DNA from: JAVBOJ01 sp031550755
GTDB taxonomy: Bacteria > Bacillota > Clostridia > Oscillospirales > UBA929
Assembly: GCA_031550755.1 (NCBI GenBank)
Contig: JAVBOJ010000010.1
Location: forward strand, 1 to 53,814
Length of the DNA stretch: 53,814 bases
Direction of reading: 5' to 3'
This document shows positions 39,702 through 47,729 of the stretch, in pieces; the first letter of the stretch is position 1, and every line of letters starts with the position of its first letter. The notes under the pieces are model-generated. The model worked only from the letters and a program-made list of their open reading frames with translations. It was not told where the DNA came from and did not search any database. The translations under genes were made by a program, and so were the position numbers.

Positions 39702-41612
39702 ATGGTATACAATTCCAGAGATTCTTTTTATAAGACCCCCTTCGGCGCGGTGGAAGCCGGGACCGAGGTGCGTTTCGCCATCACGCCGCCGCGCGATTGG
39801 GCGGTTTCGGCCGTGTTTTTGCACGTCGAATTTGAGTTTGACCGCGAAACGGTCGAGATTCCCATGGGCTGGGCCGGCTTGTCCGGCGCACGCGACCTGT
39901 ATCGCGCCGTGCTGCCCACGGGGGATCGGCTGGGGCCGGCTTGGTATTATTTCCGGCTGGAAAGCCCCGGCAGACCGTCGTTTTACTACGGCAACAACGA
40001 CCGGGGCTCCGGCGGCGAGGGAGCGCGGCGGGACGAGCCTGGCCGCGCTTTTCAGCTTACCGTCTACGCCAAAAACGACACGCCGGCGTGGTACGGCGCG
40101 GGTGTGACCTACCATATTTTCCCTGACCGCTTCCGCCGCACCAAGACGCCCAACCCCAAGGGGATGATTGGAAACCGGATCGTCCACAAAAACTGGGAGG
40201 ATGTGCCGGTGTTCCTGCCGGAGGAGAACGGCGAGATCACAAACCGGGACTTTTTCGGCGGATCCATTGCGGGCGTGAGGGAGAAGTTGTTGTATCTCAA
40301 CTCTCTGGGTGTCAATACGATTTATTTTAGCCCGGTGTTTGAGGCCGCCTCCAATCATCGGTACGACACCGCCGACTACCACAAAATCGACCCTATGTTC
40401 GGCACCGAGGAGGAATTCCGCGCCCTGTGCGCCCAAGCGGCGTCGCTGGGGATACGGGTGATTCTGGACGGCGTTTTTTCCCACACAGGATATGATTCCC
40501 GGTATTTCAACGCGCGCGGAAGCTACGACAGCGTCGGCGCGCACCAGTCGCAGGTCTCGCCCTATTTTTCGTGGTACGATTTCCGCGAATGGCCCTTCCA
40601 ATACTCGTCCTGGTGGGGGATTTACACCCTGCCGCAGGTGAATGAAAGCTGTCCGGCCTACATAGACTTTGTGGTAGGCGGACGAGACAGCGTCATCCGT
40701 CATTGGCTGCGCGCCGGGGCTTCCGGCTGGCGGCTGGATGTGGCCGACGAGCTGCCGGACGACTTTATCGTCCGTCTGCGCGAGACACTGCGGGAGGAAA
40801 ACCCCGACGCCGTCCTGATCGGCGAGGTGTGGGAGGACGCGTCCAACAAAATCTCCTACGACGTCCGCCGGCGCTATTTTCTGGGACGTGAGCTGCACGG
40901 CGTGATGAATTATCCGCTGCGCAACGCCCTGCTTTCCTATCTGCTGGGCGGCTTTGCCGAGGATTTCCGCGACGCGATGGAGTCCCTGCGCGAAAATTAT
41001 CCGCGCGACGCCTATATCAGCCTGATGAACAGCCTCGGCACCCATGACACCCCGCGGGTGCTGACCGTGCTGGGCGCACAGGGGCATGAATACAATCTGC
41101 CGCGCGAGGAAAAGGCGGTTTTCCAGCTCTCGCCCGAGCGATACCGGCTGGCCGCCGCCCGGCTCAAGCTGGGTGCGCTGATTTTGTTCTGTTTTCCGGG
41201 CTCGCCCTGCGTCTATTACGGCGACGAGGCCGGCTTGCAGGGCTTTGAGGATCCGTTCAACCGACGGGGCTATCCGTGGGGGCATGAGGATCACGACCTG
41301 CTGGCGTGGTACACCCTGCTGGGGCAGGCGCGCAACGAGCACCGCTGCTTGCAGGCCGGGGAGATTCAATATTTATACGCGCAGGGACCGCTGTTGGTCT
41401 TTGCCCGCGAGACGGAGGAGGAAACCGCGCTCATCGTGGCCAACCGGGGCGACGCGCCCCATGAGGCGACGTTTTCGTGGAGCGGCGGGATTATCTCCGA
41501 TCTGTTCGGGCGCAGGCTGTCGCCGGTGGGCGGCAAGCTGACGTTGACCATCCCGGCGCTGTCGGGCAATGTCTATTTTACCGCGAGGAAGCTACCCCGC
41601 AAGCGCAGGTAG
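39702..41612 (+). CDS. GH13 alpha-amylase-family enzyme (neopullulanase/cyclomaltodextrinase type)
   Basis: 636 aa, no signal peptide. N-terminal beta domain of CBM34 type (about 1-120, with YRAVLPTGDRLGPAWYYFRL), then the barrel: GVTYHIFPDRF, GVNTIYFSPVFEAASNHRYD, VILDGVFSHTG. Catalytic residues: D346 in GWRLDVADEL, E375 in LIGEVWEDAS, H448-D449 in LGTHDTPRVL. C-terminal beta domain to 636. Cytoplasmic breakdown of maltodextrins or cyclodextrins expected. Starts 3 bp after metG, with only GTGAGAA as weak ribosome binding site, so translation may depend on metG. Confidence 0.92.
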   Translation: MVYNSRDSFYKTPFGAVEAGTEVRFAITPPRDWAVSAVFLHVEFEFDRETVEIPMGWAGLSGARDLYRAVLPTGDRLGPAWYYFRLESPGRPSFYYGNNDRGSGGEGARRDEPGRAFQLTVYAKNDTPAWYGAGVTYHIFPDRFRRTKTPNPKGMIGNRIVHKNWEDVPVFLPEENGEITNRDFFGGSIAGVREKLLYLNSLGVNTIYFSPVFEAASNHRYDTADYHKIDPMFGTEEEFRALCAQAASLGIRVILDGVFSHTGYDSRYFNARGSYDSVGAHQSQVSPYFSWYDFREWPFQYSSWWGIYTLPQVNESCPAYIDFVVGGRDSVIRHWLRAGASGWRLDVADELPDDFIVRLRETLREENPDAVLIGEVWEDASNKISYDVRRRYFLGRELHGVMNYPLRNALLSYLLGGFAEDFRDAMESLRENYPRDAYISLMNSLGTHDTPRVLTVLGAQGHEYNLPREEKAVFQLSPERYRLAAARLKLGALILFCFPGSPCVYYGDEAGLQGFEDPFNRRGYPWGHEDHDLLAWYTLLGQARNEHRCLQAGEIQYLYAQGPLLVFARETEEETALIVANRGDAPHEATFSWSGGIISDLFGRRLSPVGGKLTLTIPALSGNVYFTARKLPRKRR

Positions 41613-41642
41613 GAACTTGTACTCACAGAGGAGGCTCTTTTT

Positions 41643-42500
41643 ATGGCCGGGAAAAATCCGGGTCTGGGCCGGGGACTGGGCGCCCTGCTGGGCGATGAGG
41701 CGCTGCGCGCGCCCGAGGGCGGCAGCGTATCGCTGCGCATCGCCGAGGTGGAGCCCAATCCCGACCAGCCCCGCAAACAATTTGACGAGCAGTCCCTGAA
41801 CGATTTGGCCGAGAGCATCCGCCGGCACGGCGTCTTGCAGCCGGTGGCGGTGCGGCGGCTTTCGTCCGGGTTTTATCAGATCATCGCGGGGGAACGCCGT
41901 TGGCGTGCCGCCCGTTTGGCGGGACTGGCCGAGATCCCCGCCATTGTCTTCGAGGCCGACGACCGCCGCGCCGCCGAGCTGGCGCTGATCGAAAACCTGC
42001 AACGGGAGGACCTAAACCCCATCGAGGAGGCCGAGGGACTCCAGTCCCTCATCGAGGAATACGGCCTGACCCAGGAGGAGGCCGCCCTGCGGGTGGGGCG
42101 CTCGCGCCCGGCCGTGGCCAATGCCATGCGGCTGCTGTCGCTGTGCCCGCCGGTGCGGGAGATGGTGCTGACCGGGGCGCTCTCGGCCGGACACGCCCGG
42201 GCGCTGCTGAGCCTGCCGGCGCAAAAGCAGGAACAGGCCGCGCGCAAAACAGTCGCCGAGGGCTTTTCGGTGCGGCAGGTGGAGGCGCTGGCGCAACGGC
42301 TTTTGTCCGAGGAAAAACCGGCCAAAAAGCAGGAACCCAATTACTTAGAGGAGCACGAAAAGCGCCTGTCCCAAGGGTTGGGCCGGCGCGTGCGCATTGT
42401 GCCGGGACGGCAAAAGGGCCGGGTCGAGCTGGAGTTTTACGGCAACGACGACCTCGACCGCCTGATGTCCCTGCTGGACACGCTCAATACGGAGGAGTAA
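41643..42500 (+). CDS. parB: ParB/Spo0J-family chromosome-partitioning protein
   Basis: 285 aa. N-terminal LGRGLGALLG leader (the ParA-contact peptide), CTP-binding domain with IAGERRWRAARLAGLAEIPA and IENLQREDLNPIEEAEGLQS, HTH (YGLTQEEAALRVGRSRPAVANAMRLL) that reads parS, and a C-terminal dimerisation part (GRVELEFYGNDDLDRLMSLL). CAGAGGAGG precedes the ATG. The ParA/Soj gene normally just upstream is absent: upstream is the GH13 gene. No parS-like 16-mer was seen in the window. Confidence 0.93.
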   Translation: MAGKNPGLGRGLGALLGDEALRAPEGGSVSLRIAEVEPNPDQPRKQFDEQSLNDLAESIRRHGVLQPVAVRRLSSGFYQIIAGERRWRAARLAGLAEIPAIVFEADDRRAAELALIENLQREDLNPIEEAEGLQSLIEEYGLTQEEAALRVGRSRPAVANAMRLLSLCPPVREMVLTGALSAGHARALLSLPAQKQEQAARKTVAEGFSVRQVEALAQRLLSEEKPAKKQEPNYLEEHEKRLSQGLGRRVRIVPGRQKGRVELEFYGNDDLDRLMSLLDTLNTEE

Positions 42501-42504
42501 GGCC

Positions 42505-43119
42505 ATGGAACCGGAGACAAAAATTGTTCCGATCAAGCCGGACACGCCGAAAAAAAACGCCAAGTCGGTCCCGCCCAGCCCCGGGTTTCTGTTTAAATAT
42601 GTGATCGGCCTGCTGTTTGTGGCGCTGGTGCTGGTGTTTTTGTCATACATGGCGCACATGCAGCGCCAGAGCGAGGAGGATTGGGCCGAGGCGCAGAAGC
42701 AGCAGACGCAGTTTTCGGTGTCGGCCTTGCAGAGCATCGAAAAATTGCAACAGGAAAACGCGACGCTGACCCAAAATGCCGAGCAGGACGCCCTGACGAT
42801 GTCCGGGCTCCGGGCGGAAATCGACGCCATGCGGGCGGCCCGCGCGGCGCTGAAGGCCGAGCTGGCGCGCACCGAGGAGGACGCCAAGGCGCAGTTGGCG
42901 GAGCAGGCGGCGCAAGCCGCCGAAAGCGAGGCGGCGCTGAACGCCTTCTGGCAGCTCGAGCGGCTGATGGCGTTGCACAAATATACCGCCGCGCGCGCCT
43001 TTGTGGCCGACATGGAGGCGGCGGGCTATCCGGCGCTGCTGCCCGACACGGCGTCCGACGTGCTGGACACCACGCCGCGTGAGGAATGGGACCGCATCAA
43101 GGACACGCTGGGCGTATGA
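42505..43119 (+). CDS. Single-span membrane protein with long coiled coil
   Basis: 204 aa. Cytoplasmic N-terminus rich in K and P, one membrane helix at 30-48 (YVIGLLFVALVLVFLSYMA), then an extracytoplasmic coiled coil of about 90 residues (SIEKLQQENATLTQNAEQDA; RAALKAELARTEEDAKAQLA). No known domain. GGAGGAG of its ribosome binding site overlaps the end of parB, so it is coupled to parB; its own stop overlaps the next start (ATGA). Role unknown, perhaps division- or envelope-related. Confidence 0.75.
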   Translation: MEPETKIVPIKPDTPKKNAKSVPPSPGFLFKYVIGLLFVALVLVFLSYMAHMQRQSEEDWAEAQKQQTQFSVSALQSIEKLQQENATLTQNAEQDALTMSGLRAEIDAMRAARAALKAELARTEEDAKAQLAEQAAQAAESEAALNAFWQLERLMALHKYTAARAFVADMEAAGYPALLPDTASDVLDTTPREEWDRIKDTLGV

Positions 43120-43541
43120 GAGCGGATATTTCCATCAACACCCTGACGGCCAAGGATTTCGAGGTTTTGCGCGCCCAGAGCGGGATGCCGCCGCTCGACC
43201 CGGCGCAGATTGATATGTCGGTCAAGCGGTCTCTGTTTACCCTGCGTGCCGCCCTGGACGACACCCTGTGCGGCATGGCGCGGGTGGTGGGCGACGGCGC
43301 GTTTGTCTTTCTGCTGTGCGACCTGCTGGTGACCCCGGCCTACCGCCGCCAAGGCTTGGGCCGGGCGCTCGTGCGCGTGGCGGAGCGTCAGGTGGAAACC
43401 ATGCTGCCGCCCGGTCTGTGGGCTCCGCTGTCGCTGTTTTCCGCCCCCGGCAAGGAGATTTTTTATCGGAAGCTCGGATTTTCCACGCTGCCGCACAACC
43501 GCGCCGGCGCGGGGATGCAAATATATTTGCAGGGAAAGTAG
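43116..43541 (+). CDS. GNAT-family N-acetyltransferase
   Basis: 141 aa. Acetyl-CoA loop YRRQGLGRALVRVAERQ, strand LLCDLLVTPAYRRQ before it, and the terminal FYRKLGFSTLP. Short single-domain form. Start overlaps the coiled-coil protein stop by ATGA. Substrate unknown. Confidence 0.85.
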   Translation: MRADISINTLTAKDFEVLRAQSGMPPLDPAQIDMSVKRSLFTLRAALDDTLCGMARVVGDGAFVFLLCDLLVTPAYRRQGLGRALVRVAERQVETMLPPGLWAPLSLFSAPGKEIFYRKLGFSTLPHNRAGAGMQIYLQGK

Positions 43542-43542
43542 G

Positions 43543-43600
43543 GGCGGCCCCAAGGCCCCTTTTTCAAAGGGGCTGTCGGCGAAGCCGACGGGGAATTCCC
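43543..43600. repeat. CCCCTTT/AAAGGGG hairpin repeat, inverted copy
   Basis: GGCCCCTTTTTCAAAGGGGC with GTCGGCGAAGCCGAC after it. It is the reverse-orientation relative of 35412-35460. It sits between the GNAT gene and the Asp23 gene. Confidence 0.6.
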
Positions 43601-43618
43601 CACGAGGAGGATGAAAAG

Positions 43619-43975
43619 ATGAAAATACAAACCGAACTCGGCTCGATTGACATCTCGGTGGACGTGTTCACGTCCATCAGCGGATGGGTAGCCACCAATT
43701 GCTTCGGCGTCAAGGGGATGGTCGCCCGGTCGGTATCCGACGGATTTGTCTATCTGCTCAAACGCGAGAGCGTCGCCAAGGGCGTCAAGGTGACCTTTCA
43801 TGACGACGGCGAGCTGTGCGTTTCGCTGCATATTGCCGTGGAGCACGGGGTCAATATTCCGGCGGTATGCGACTCCATCCGCGCCGAGGTGCGCTATCAT
43901 GTGGAAAAACTGACCGGTGTCGCCGTTTCCGAGGTGGATGTCTGGGTGGATTCCATGCTGGCAGGGAGCAATTAA
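43619..43975 (+). CDS. Asp23/Gls24 family envelope-stress protein (YloU-like)
   Basis: 118 aa. ISVDVFTSISGWVATNCFGV, VKVTFHDDGELCVSLHIAVE and VCDSIRAEVRYHVEKLTGVA are the family pattern. Start 43619 follows GAGGAGGATGAAAAG. The adjacent fakA-like gene 3 bp downstream reproduces the yloU-yloV order of Firmicutes, which supports the assignment. Confidence 0.92.
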   Translation: MKIQTELGSIDISVDVFTSISGWVATNCFGVKGMVARSVSDGFVYLLKRESVAKGVKVTFHDDGELCVSLHIAVEHGVNIPAVCDSIRAEVRYHVEKLTGVAVSEVDVWVDSMLAGSN

Positions 43976-43978
43976 AGA

Positions 43979-45610
43979 ATGGTTGAGAGAATTGACGGAG
44001 CCCTATTTTCACGGATGATTGTTTCGGCGGCGGCGGCCATTGAGGCCGAACGCCAAGCGGTCAACGAGCTCAATGTCTTCCCCGTGCCCGACGGCGATAC
44101 GGGCACCAATATGTCGCTGACCATAAGCGCCGCCGCCGCGGAGCTGAAAAAGTCCGCGCCGGAGGCGCTGGGTCAGGCCGCCGGATCGGCGGCGCAGGCG
44201 CTTTTGCGCGGCGCGCGCGGCAATTCGGGCGTGATTTTGTCGCTGTTGTTTCGCGGCTTTGCCCGCGTGGCCAAGGAGCTGCCCGTCATGGACGGCTTGC
44301 AGTGGGCCGAGGCCATGCGCGAGGGAGTCCAGACAGCTTACGGCGCGGTGATGAAGCCCGCCGAGGGCACCATTCTGACCGTTTCGCGGGTGTCCTCCGA
44401 GGAGGCGTACGAATTCGCGCAAAGCAATCGGTCGCCCGACGCGGTGCTCGAAACCATGCTGCAAAGCGCCCAGCGCGCGCTGGCCGAGACGGTGCATCAA
44501 AACCCTGTGCTTCAGGCCGCCGGCGTTATCGACGCGGGCGGGCGCGGCTGGGTGATTATTCTTTCCGGCATGCTGGCCGCCCTGCGCGGGCAGGATGTTG
44601 TGAGCTCCGGCGGGGAGGTTATCGATGCCCCGCGCGAAAAAGCGCAGTTCGGCAGCTTTTCCACGGAGGACATCAAATTCGCCTATTGTACCGAATTTAT
44701 TGTCACCCGCGCCAAAAAGGGCCGCGATCCGCGCCGGCTGCAAGCCTTTTTGGAGACCGCCGGAGACAGTCTGGTCATGCTGGACGACGCCGAGCTCATC
44801 AAGGTGCATATCCATACAAACCACCCCGGCAAGGTGCTGGAGGAGGCGCTGTTTTGCGGCGCGCTGACCTCCGTGAAGATCGAAAACATGAAGGAGCAGC
44901 ACTCGGAGCAGGTTGTCCGACAGGAGGAGACCCACCGCAAGGTTCCGCCGTCCAAAAAATACGGCTTTGTGGCGGTGTGCGCCGGTACCGGCGTGGAGGC
45001 GGTCTTCCGCGATCTGGGCGCCGACGAGCTGGTGTCGGGCGGGCAGACCATGAACCCCAGCACCGAGGACATCCTCCGCGCGGTGGACAAAACCCCCGCC
45101 GAGGTCGTCTTCGTCCTGCCCAACAACAAAAATATCATTCTGGCCGCCGAGCAGTGCGTTCCGCTGACCGATAAAATGGTGGTGGTCATCCCCACCAAGT
45201 CCATCCCGCAGGGGATTTCGGCGCAGCTGGCCTTTGATCCGCAGGCCGAGCTGTCCGACAACCGCGAGGCCATGGAAGCGGCGATGTCCCGCGTCAACAC
45301 CGGGCATATCACCTACGCCGCGCGCGATTCGCAGTATGACGGGCGCGATATCGCCGCCGGCGACCATATGTCCCTGCTCGACGGGGCGCTGCTGTTCCAC
45401 GATCCCGACCGCGGCTTGGCCGTGCGGGCGCTGGCGTCGCAAATGGCGCAGAAAAATCCGTCGTTTATCACGGTGTTTTACGGCGAGGGCGTCTCGTCCG
45501 AGGAGGCCGCCGCCACCGGCGCGGTCTTTGAGCAGGAATGCCCTGGCGCGGAGGTCGGCCTGATCAACGGCGGCCAGCCGGTGTATTATTATTTGGTGTC
45601 GGCCGAGTAA
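43979..45610 (+). CDS. fakA: Fatty acid kinase A-like protein (DAK2 and DegV-like domains, YloV)
   Basis: 543 aa. N-terminal DAK2 ATP-binding domain (VNELNVFPVPDGDTGTNMSL; RGARGNSGVILSLLFRGFAR), middle YloV domain with FAYCTEFIVTRAKKGRDPRR and KVHIHTNHPGKVLEEAL, C-terminal domain (FVAVCAGTGVEAVFRDLGAD). FakA phosphorylates fatty acids held by a FakB (DegV) protein for phospholipid synthesis; no fakB is in the window. Followed by a good terminator. Confidence 0.92.
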   Translation: MVERIDGALFSRMIVSAAAAIEAERQAVNELNVFPVPDGDTGTNMSLTISAAAAELKKSAPEALGQAAGSAAQALLRGARGNSGVILSLLFRGFARVAKELPVMDGLQWAEAMREGVQTAYGAVMKPAEGTILTVSRVSSEEAYEFAQSNRSPDAVLETMLQSAQRALAETVHQNPVLQAAGVIDAGGRGWVIILSGMLAALRGQDVVSSGGEVIDAPREKAQFGSFSTEDIKFAYCTEFIVTRAKKGRDPRRLQAFLETAGDSLVMLDDAELIKVHIHTNHPGKVLEEALFCGALTSVKIENMKEQHSEQVVRQEETHRKVPPSKKYGFVAVCAGTGVEAVFRDLGADELVSGGQTMNPSTEDILRAVDKTPAEVVFVLPNNKNIILAAEQCVPLTDKMVVVIPTKSIPQGISAQLAFDPQAELSDNREAMEAAMSRVNTGHITYAARDSQYDGRDIAAGDHMSLLDGALLFHDPDRGLAVRALASQMAQKNPSFITVFYGEGVSSEEAAATGAVFEQECPGAEVGLINGGQPVYYYLVSAE

Positions 45611-45625
45611 AAATAACCATATGAT

Positions 45626-45656
45626 AACGGCAGGGGGTTCCCCTGCCGTTGTTTTT
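45626..45656 (+). terminator. Rho-independent terminator after fakA
   Basis: AACGGCAGGGG (45626-45636) and CCCCTGCCGTT (45640-45650), loop GTT, then GTTTTT. Confidence 0.92.
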
Positions 45657-45721
45657 GTGTTGTTATGGACGGGAGCGGGCGAGCATCATCGACGCGTGGA
45701 GCCAACGAGAGCCAATACGCC

Positions 45722-45744
45722 GGGCGAACGCAGTTCGCCCCTAC
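45722..45744. repeat. Intergenic palindromic repeat, GGGCGAAC family, copy 5
   Basis: GGGCGAACGCAGTTCGCCCC then TAC; identical to 35469-35491. AT-rich TTAATTCTTAATTCTTAATT repeats follow at 45778-45803. Confidence 0.8.
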
Positions 45745-45810
45745 AAACGATGGGGTTTGCCCCGCTCTCATCATTCTTAATTTTTAATTCTTAATTCTTA
45801 ATTGGTTCCG

Positions 45811-45840
45811 CGTCCCTATCTGTTATCTGTTATCTGACTT
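45811..45840. repeat. Intergenic ATCTGTTATCTGTT repeat, copy 3
   Basis: CGTCCCTATCTGTTATCTGT, continuing TATCTGACTT; ends right at the GGAGG of the small gene at 45852. Confidence 0.7.
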
Positions 45841-45851
45841 GGAGGTGCCCC

Positions 45852-46025
45852 ATGGACTGTCCCATCCTCTCCCCCGAGGAGCTCAACGAATTGTGGCGGC
45901 GGGTCGCGCCGCGTCTGCTGGTCGAGCAGCCCGCCGAGCCGGAGTGCGCCCGCCCGGCCAAGTCCTGCCCTCTGCCGGCGCTTACTCTTCTAGCCGGGAT
46001 AATATTGCTTTTTTTAGACCGATAA
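45852..46025 (+). CDS. Candidate 57-aa protein overlapping the transporter ATPase end
   Basis: MDCPILSPEELNELWRRVAP, a middle with two Cys-containing turns, then a hydrophobic end (PALTLLAGIILLFLDR). A strong GGAGG (45841-45845) stands 6 nt before the ATG. The last 44 bp overlap the 3' end of the convergent ABC ATPase gene. No homology recognised. The first 40 residues look like the start of a longer soluble protein cut short, so it may be a truncated gene. Confidence 0.4.
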   Translation: MDCPILSPEELNELWRRVAPRLLVEQPAEPECARPAKSCPLPALTLLAGIILLFLDR

Positions 46026-46722
46026 ACGGCTCCGACGCGGCAAAGTCCTCCCCGCGCGGGCGCGGCGCGTCCACCGGGAAAACGTCGGTCAGCCGCGCCG
46101 GCCGCCCCGCCAGCAGACACACCCGGTCGGCCAGCAGCAGCGCCTCCTCCACATCGTGGGTGATCAGCAGCGCCGGCAGGTTTAGACGCGCCAGCTGCGC
46201 GACGAAAAAACGGCGGGTCTCGGCCCGCGTCAGCGCGTCGAGCGCCGAAAAGGGCTCGTCGAGCAGCAGCGCCCCGCCGGAGCAAAGCGACGCCCGCAGC
46301 AGCGACGCCCGCTGGCGCATCCCGCCCGAAAGCTGGGCGGGATATTTTTTTTCATGGCCGGACAGCCCGAACGGCGCAAGCTGCGCCGCCGCCTCGGCCC
46401 GCGCCTGTTTGGGGGACACGCCCCGCAGCACCAGCGGCAGCGCGACGTTGTCCAACAGGGTTTTCCACGGTAGCAGCAGGTCCTTTTGCTGCATGAAGGC
46501 GACCGCGCCGGGGCGTCCGGTGATGTCCTCGCCGCCAAGCGTCACCCTGCCGGCGTCGGGCGGGGTCAGCCCCGCCGCGATGGAAAACAGGGTGCTTTTG
46601 CCCACGCCGGAGACGCCCAGCACCGCGACAATCTCGCCCGGAGCCACCGCAAGAGATACCTCCTCCAGCAGCGGCGCACCGTCAAATGCCTTGCAAATGC
46701 CGGAAAGCACCAGCCCGCTCAT
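45982..46722 (-). CDS. ABC transporter ATPase for thiamine precursor (ThiZ-like)
   Basis: 246 aa. LSGICKAFDGAPLLEEVSLA, Walker A GVSGVGKST, Q-loop FMQQKDLLLPW, signature LSGGMRQRASLLRA, Walker B LLLDEPFSALDALTR, LITHDVEEALLLADRV. SsuB/TauB/ThiZ subgroup. Start overlaps the stop of the binding-protein gene by ATGA. Last gene of the TPP-riboswitch operon. Confidence 0.9.
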   Translation of the reverse strand: MSGLVLSGICKAFDGAPLLEEVSLAVAPGEIVAVLGVSGVGKSTLFSIAAGLTPPDAGRVTLGGEDITGRPGAVAFMQQKDLLLPWKTLLDNVALPLVLRGVSPKQARAEAAAQLAPFGLSGHEKKYPAQLSGGMRQRASLLRASLCSGGALLLDEPFSALDALTRAETRRFFVAQLARLNLPALLITHDVEEALLLADRVCLLAGRPARLTDVFPVDAPRPRGEDFAASEPFIGLKKAILSRLEE

Positions 46723-47702
46723 GAGAGGTAGTCGTTGGAAAAGCCCTCGCCCGGCGCGATGGCGCGCGGCAGCAGCTCTTCGTTGTTCAGCCAATCCATA
46801 AAACCGTCCCAGCGGGTCTGGTCGATCTCGCCCCAGCGCGGTGCCTCGGCGACAAACTGTCCGGCCAGATAGCGCAGCCCCGCCACGGCCAAATCGCGGT
46901 CCGTTTCGGGCGCGGCGGCCACCAGAATATCGGCGGCCTCGTCCGGATGCGCCGCGGCGTAGGCATAGCCCCGCGCCGCCGCCTTTAAAAATTTGCGTGC
47001 CGTGTCGGGATGCTCGCGCAAAAACGCCTCGGAGGAGGCGATGACCGGCGTGTAAAAGTCCAGCGCCGGGTCAAAATCGGAAAACAGGAAAAAGTTGGTC
47101 TCCACGCCAAGCTGCTCGGCCGCCACGCCGTCCACCCCGTAATAGACCCACACCGCGTCGATGTCGGTCGCCAGCGCGGTCATCACGTCGGTCACCGTAC
47201 TCGGCACGCGGACGAGCCGGGAAAAATCGCCGCCGTCGCGCGTCATGACCGTTTCGAGGATGGCCAGCTCCACCGGCATATCCCAGGTGGCGTAGCGCCG
47301 CCCCTCCAAATCGCGCGGCGAGCGGATGTTTTTGTTTTTGGGCGACAAGATGCCCGAGGTGTTGTGCTGCAAAATCGCGGCCACGGCAACGACCGGCAGC
47401 GGCGTCTCAGCGGTGATGGCCGCCGCCAGCTCCTCTTGAAAGCTGACGCAAAACTCGGCGTGGCCGGCGGTCAATAGCGGCAGCGCGCCGCCCTCGGGCG
47501 GCTGGAGGATCTCCACCGAAAGCCCCTCGTCGGCGAAATAATTTTGACTATCGGCAATGTATATTCCAGCGTGATTTATATTTGGAATCCAGTCCAGCAC
47601 AAAGCGTACAGGGATCGCGCCCTCCGTCGGGGAGGCCGCCGGCGCGCCGCAGGCGGTCAGCAGACAGAGTGTCAGCAGCAGGAAAATCAGTCTTTGTCGC
47701 AT
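46719..47702 (-). CDS. Substrate-binding lipoprotein, NMT1/THI5-like (ThiY-like)
   Basis: 327 aa. Signal peptide MRQRLIFLLLTLCLLTAC with lipobox LTAC. The mature protein has IPVRFVLDWIPNINHAGIYI, ADSQNYFADEGLSVEI, LLTAGHAEFCVSFQEE and RSPRDLEGRRYATWDMP, the pattern of NMT1/THI5-type binding proteins that carry N-formyl-4-amino-5-aminomethyl-2-methylpyrimidine or HMP. GAGGGG precedes ATG 47702. Sits between permease and ATPase genes under TPP control. Confidence 0.9.
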   Translation of the reverse strand: MRQRLIFLLLTLCLLTACGAPAASPTEGAIPVRFVLDWIPNINHAGIYIADSQNYFADEGLSVEILQPPEGGALPLLTAGHAEFCVSFQEELAAAITAETPLPVVAVAAILQHNTSGILSPKNKNIRSPRDLEGRRYATWDMPVELAILETVMTRDGGDFSRLVRVPSTVTDVMTALATDIDAVWVYYGVDGVAAEQLGVETNFFLFSDFDPALDFYTPVIASSEAFLREHPDTARKFLKAAARGYAYAAAHPDEAADILVAAAPETDRDLAVAGLRYLAGQFVAEAPRWGEIDQTRWDGFMDWLNNEELLPRAIAPGEGFSNDYLS

Positions 47703-47729
47703 ATGGAAAATTCCCCTCAATCAATCTTT

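Noticed and set aside
38085..41369. 1094-codon open frame on the minus strand across metG and the GH13 gene
   Set aside because: It is the mirror of two well-recognised genes in GC-rich DNA; its translation is rich in H, R, G and Q and has no domain.
45839..46801. Plus-strand frame of 320 codons over the ThiZ-like ATPase
   Set aside because: Ser/Arg/Ala-rich mirror of the ATPase. Only the different, short frame at 45852-46025 has independent support.
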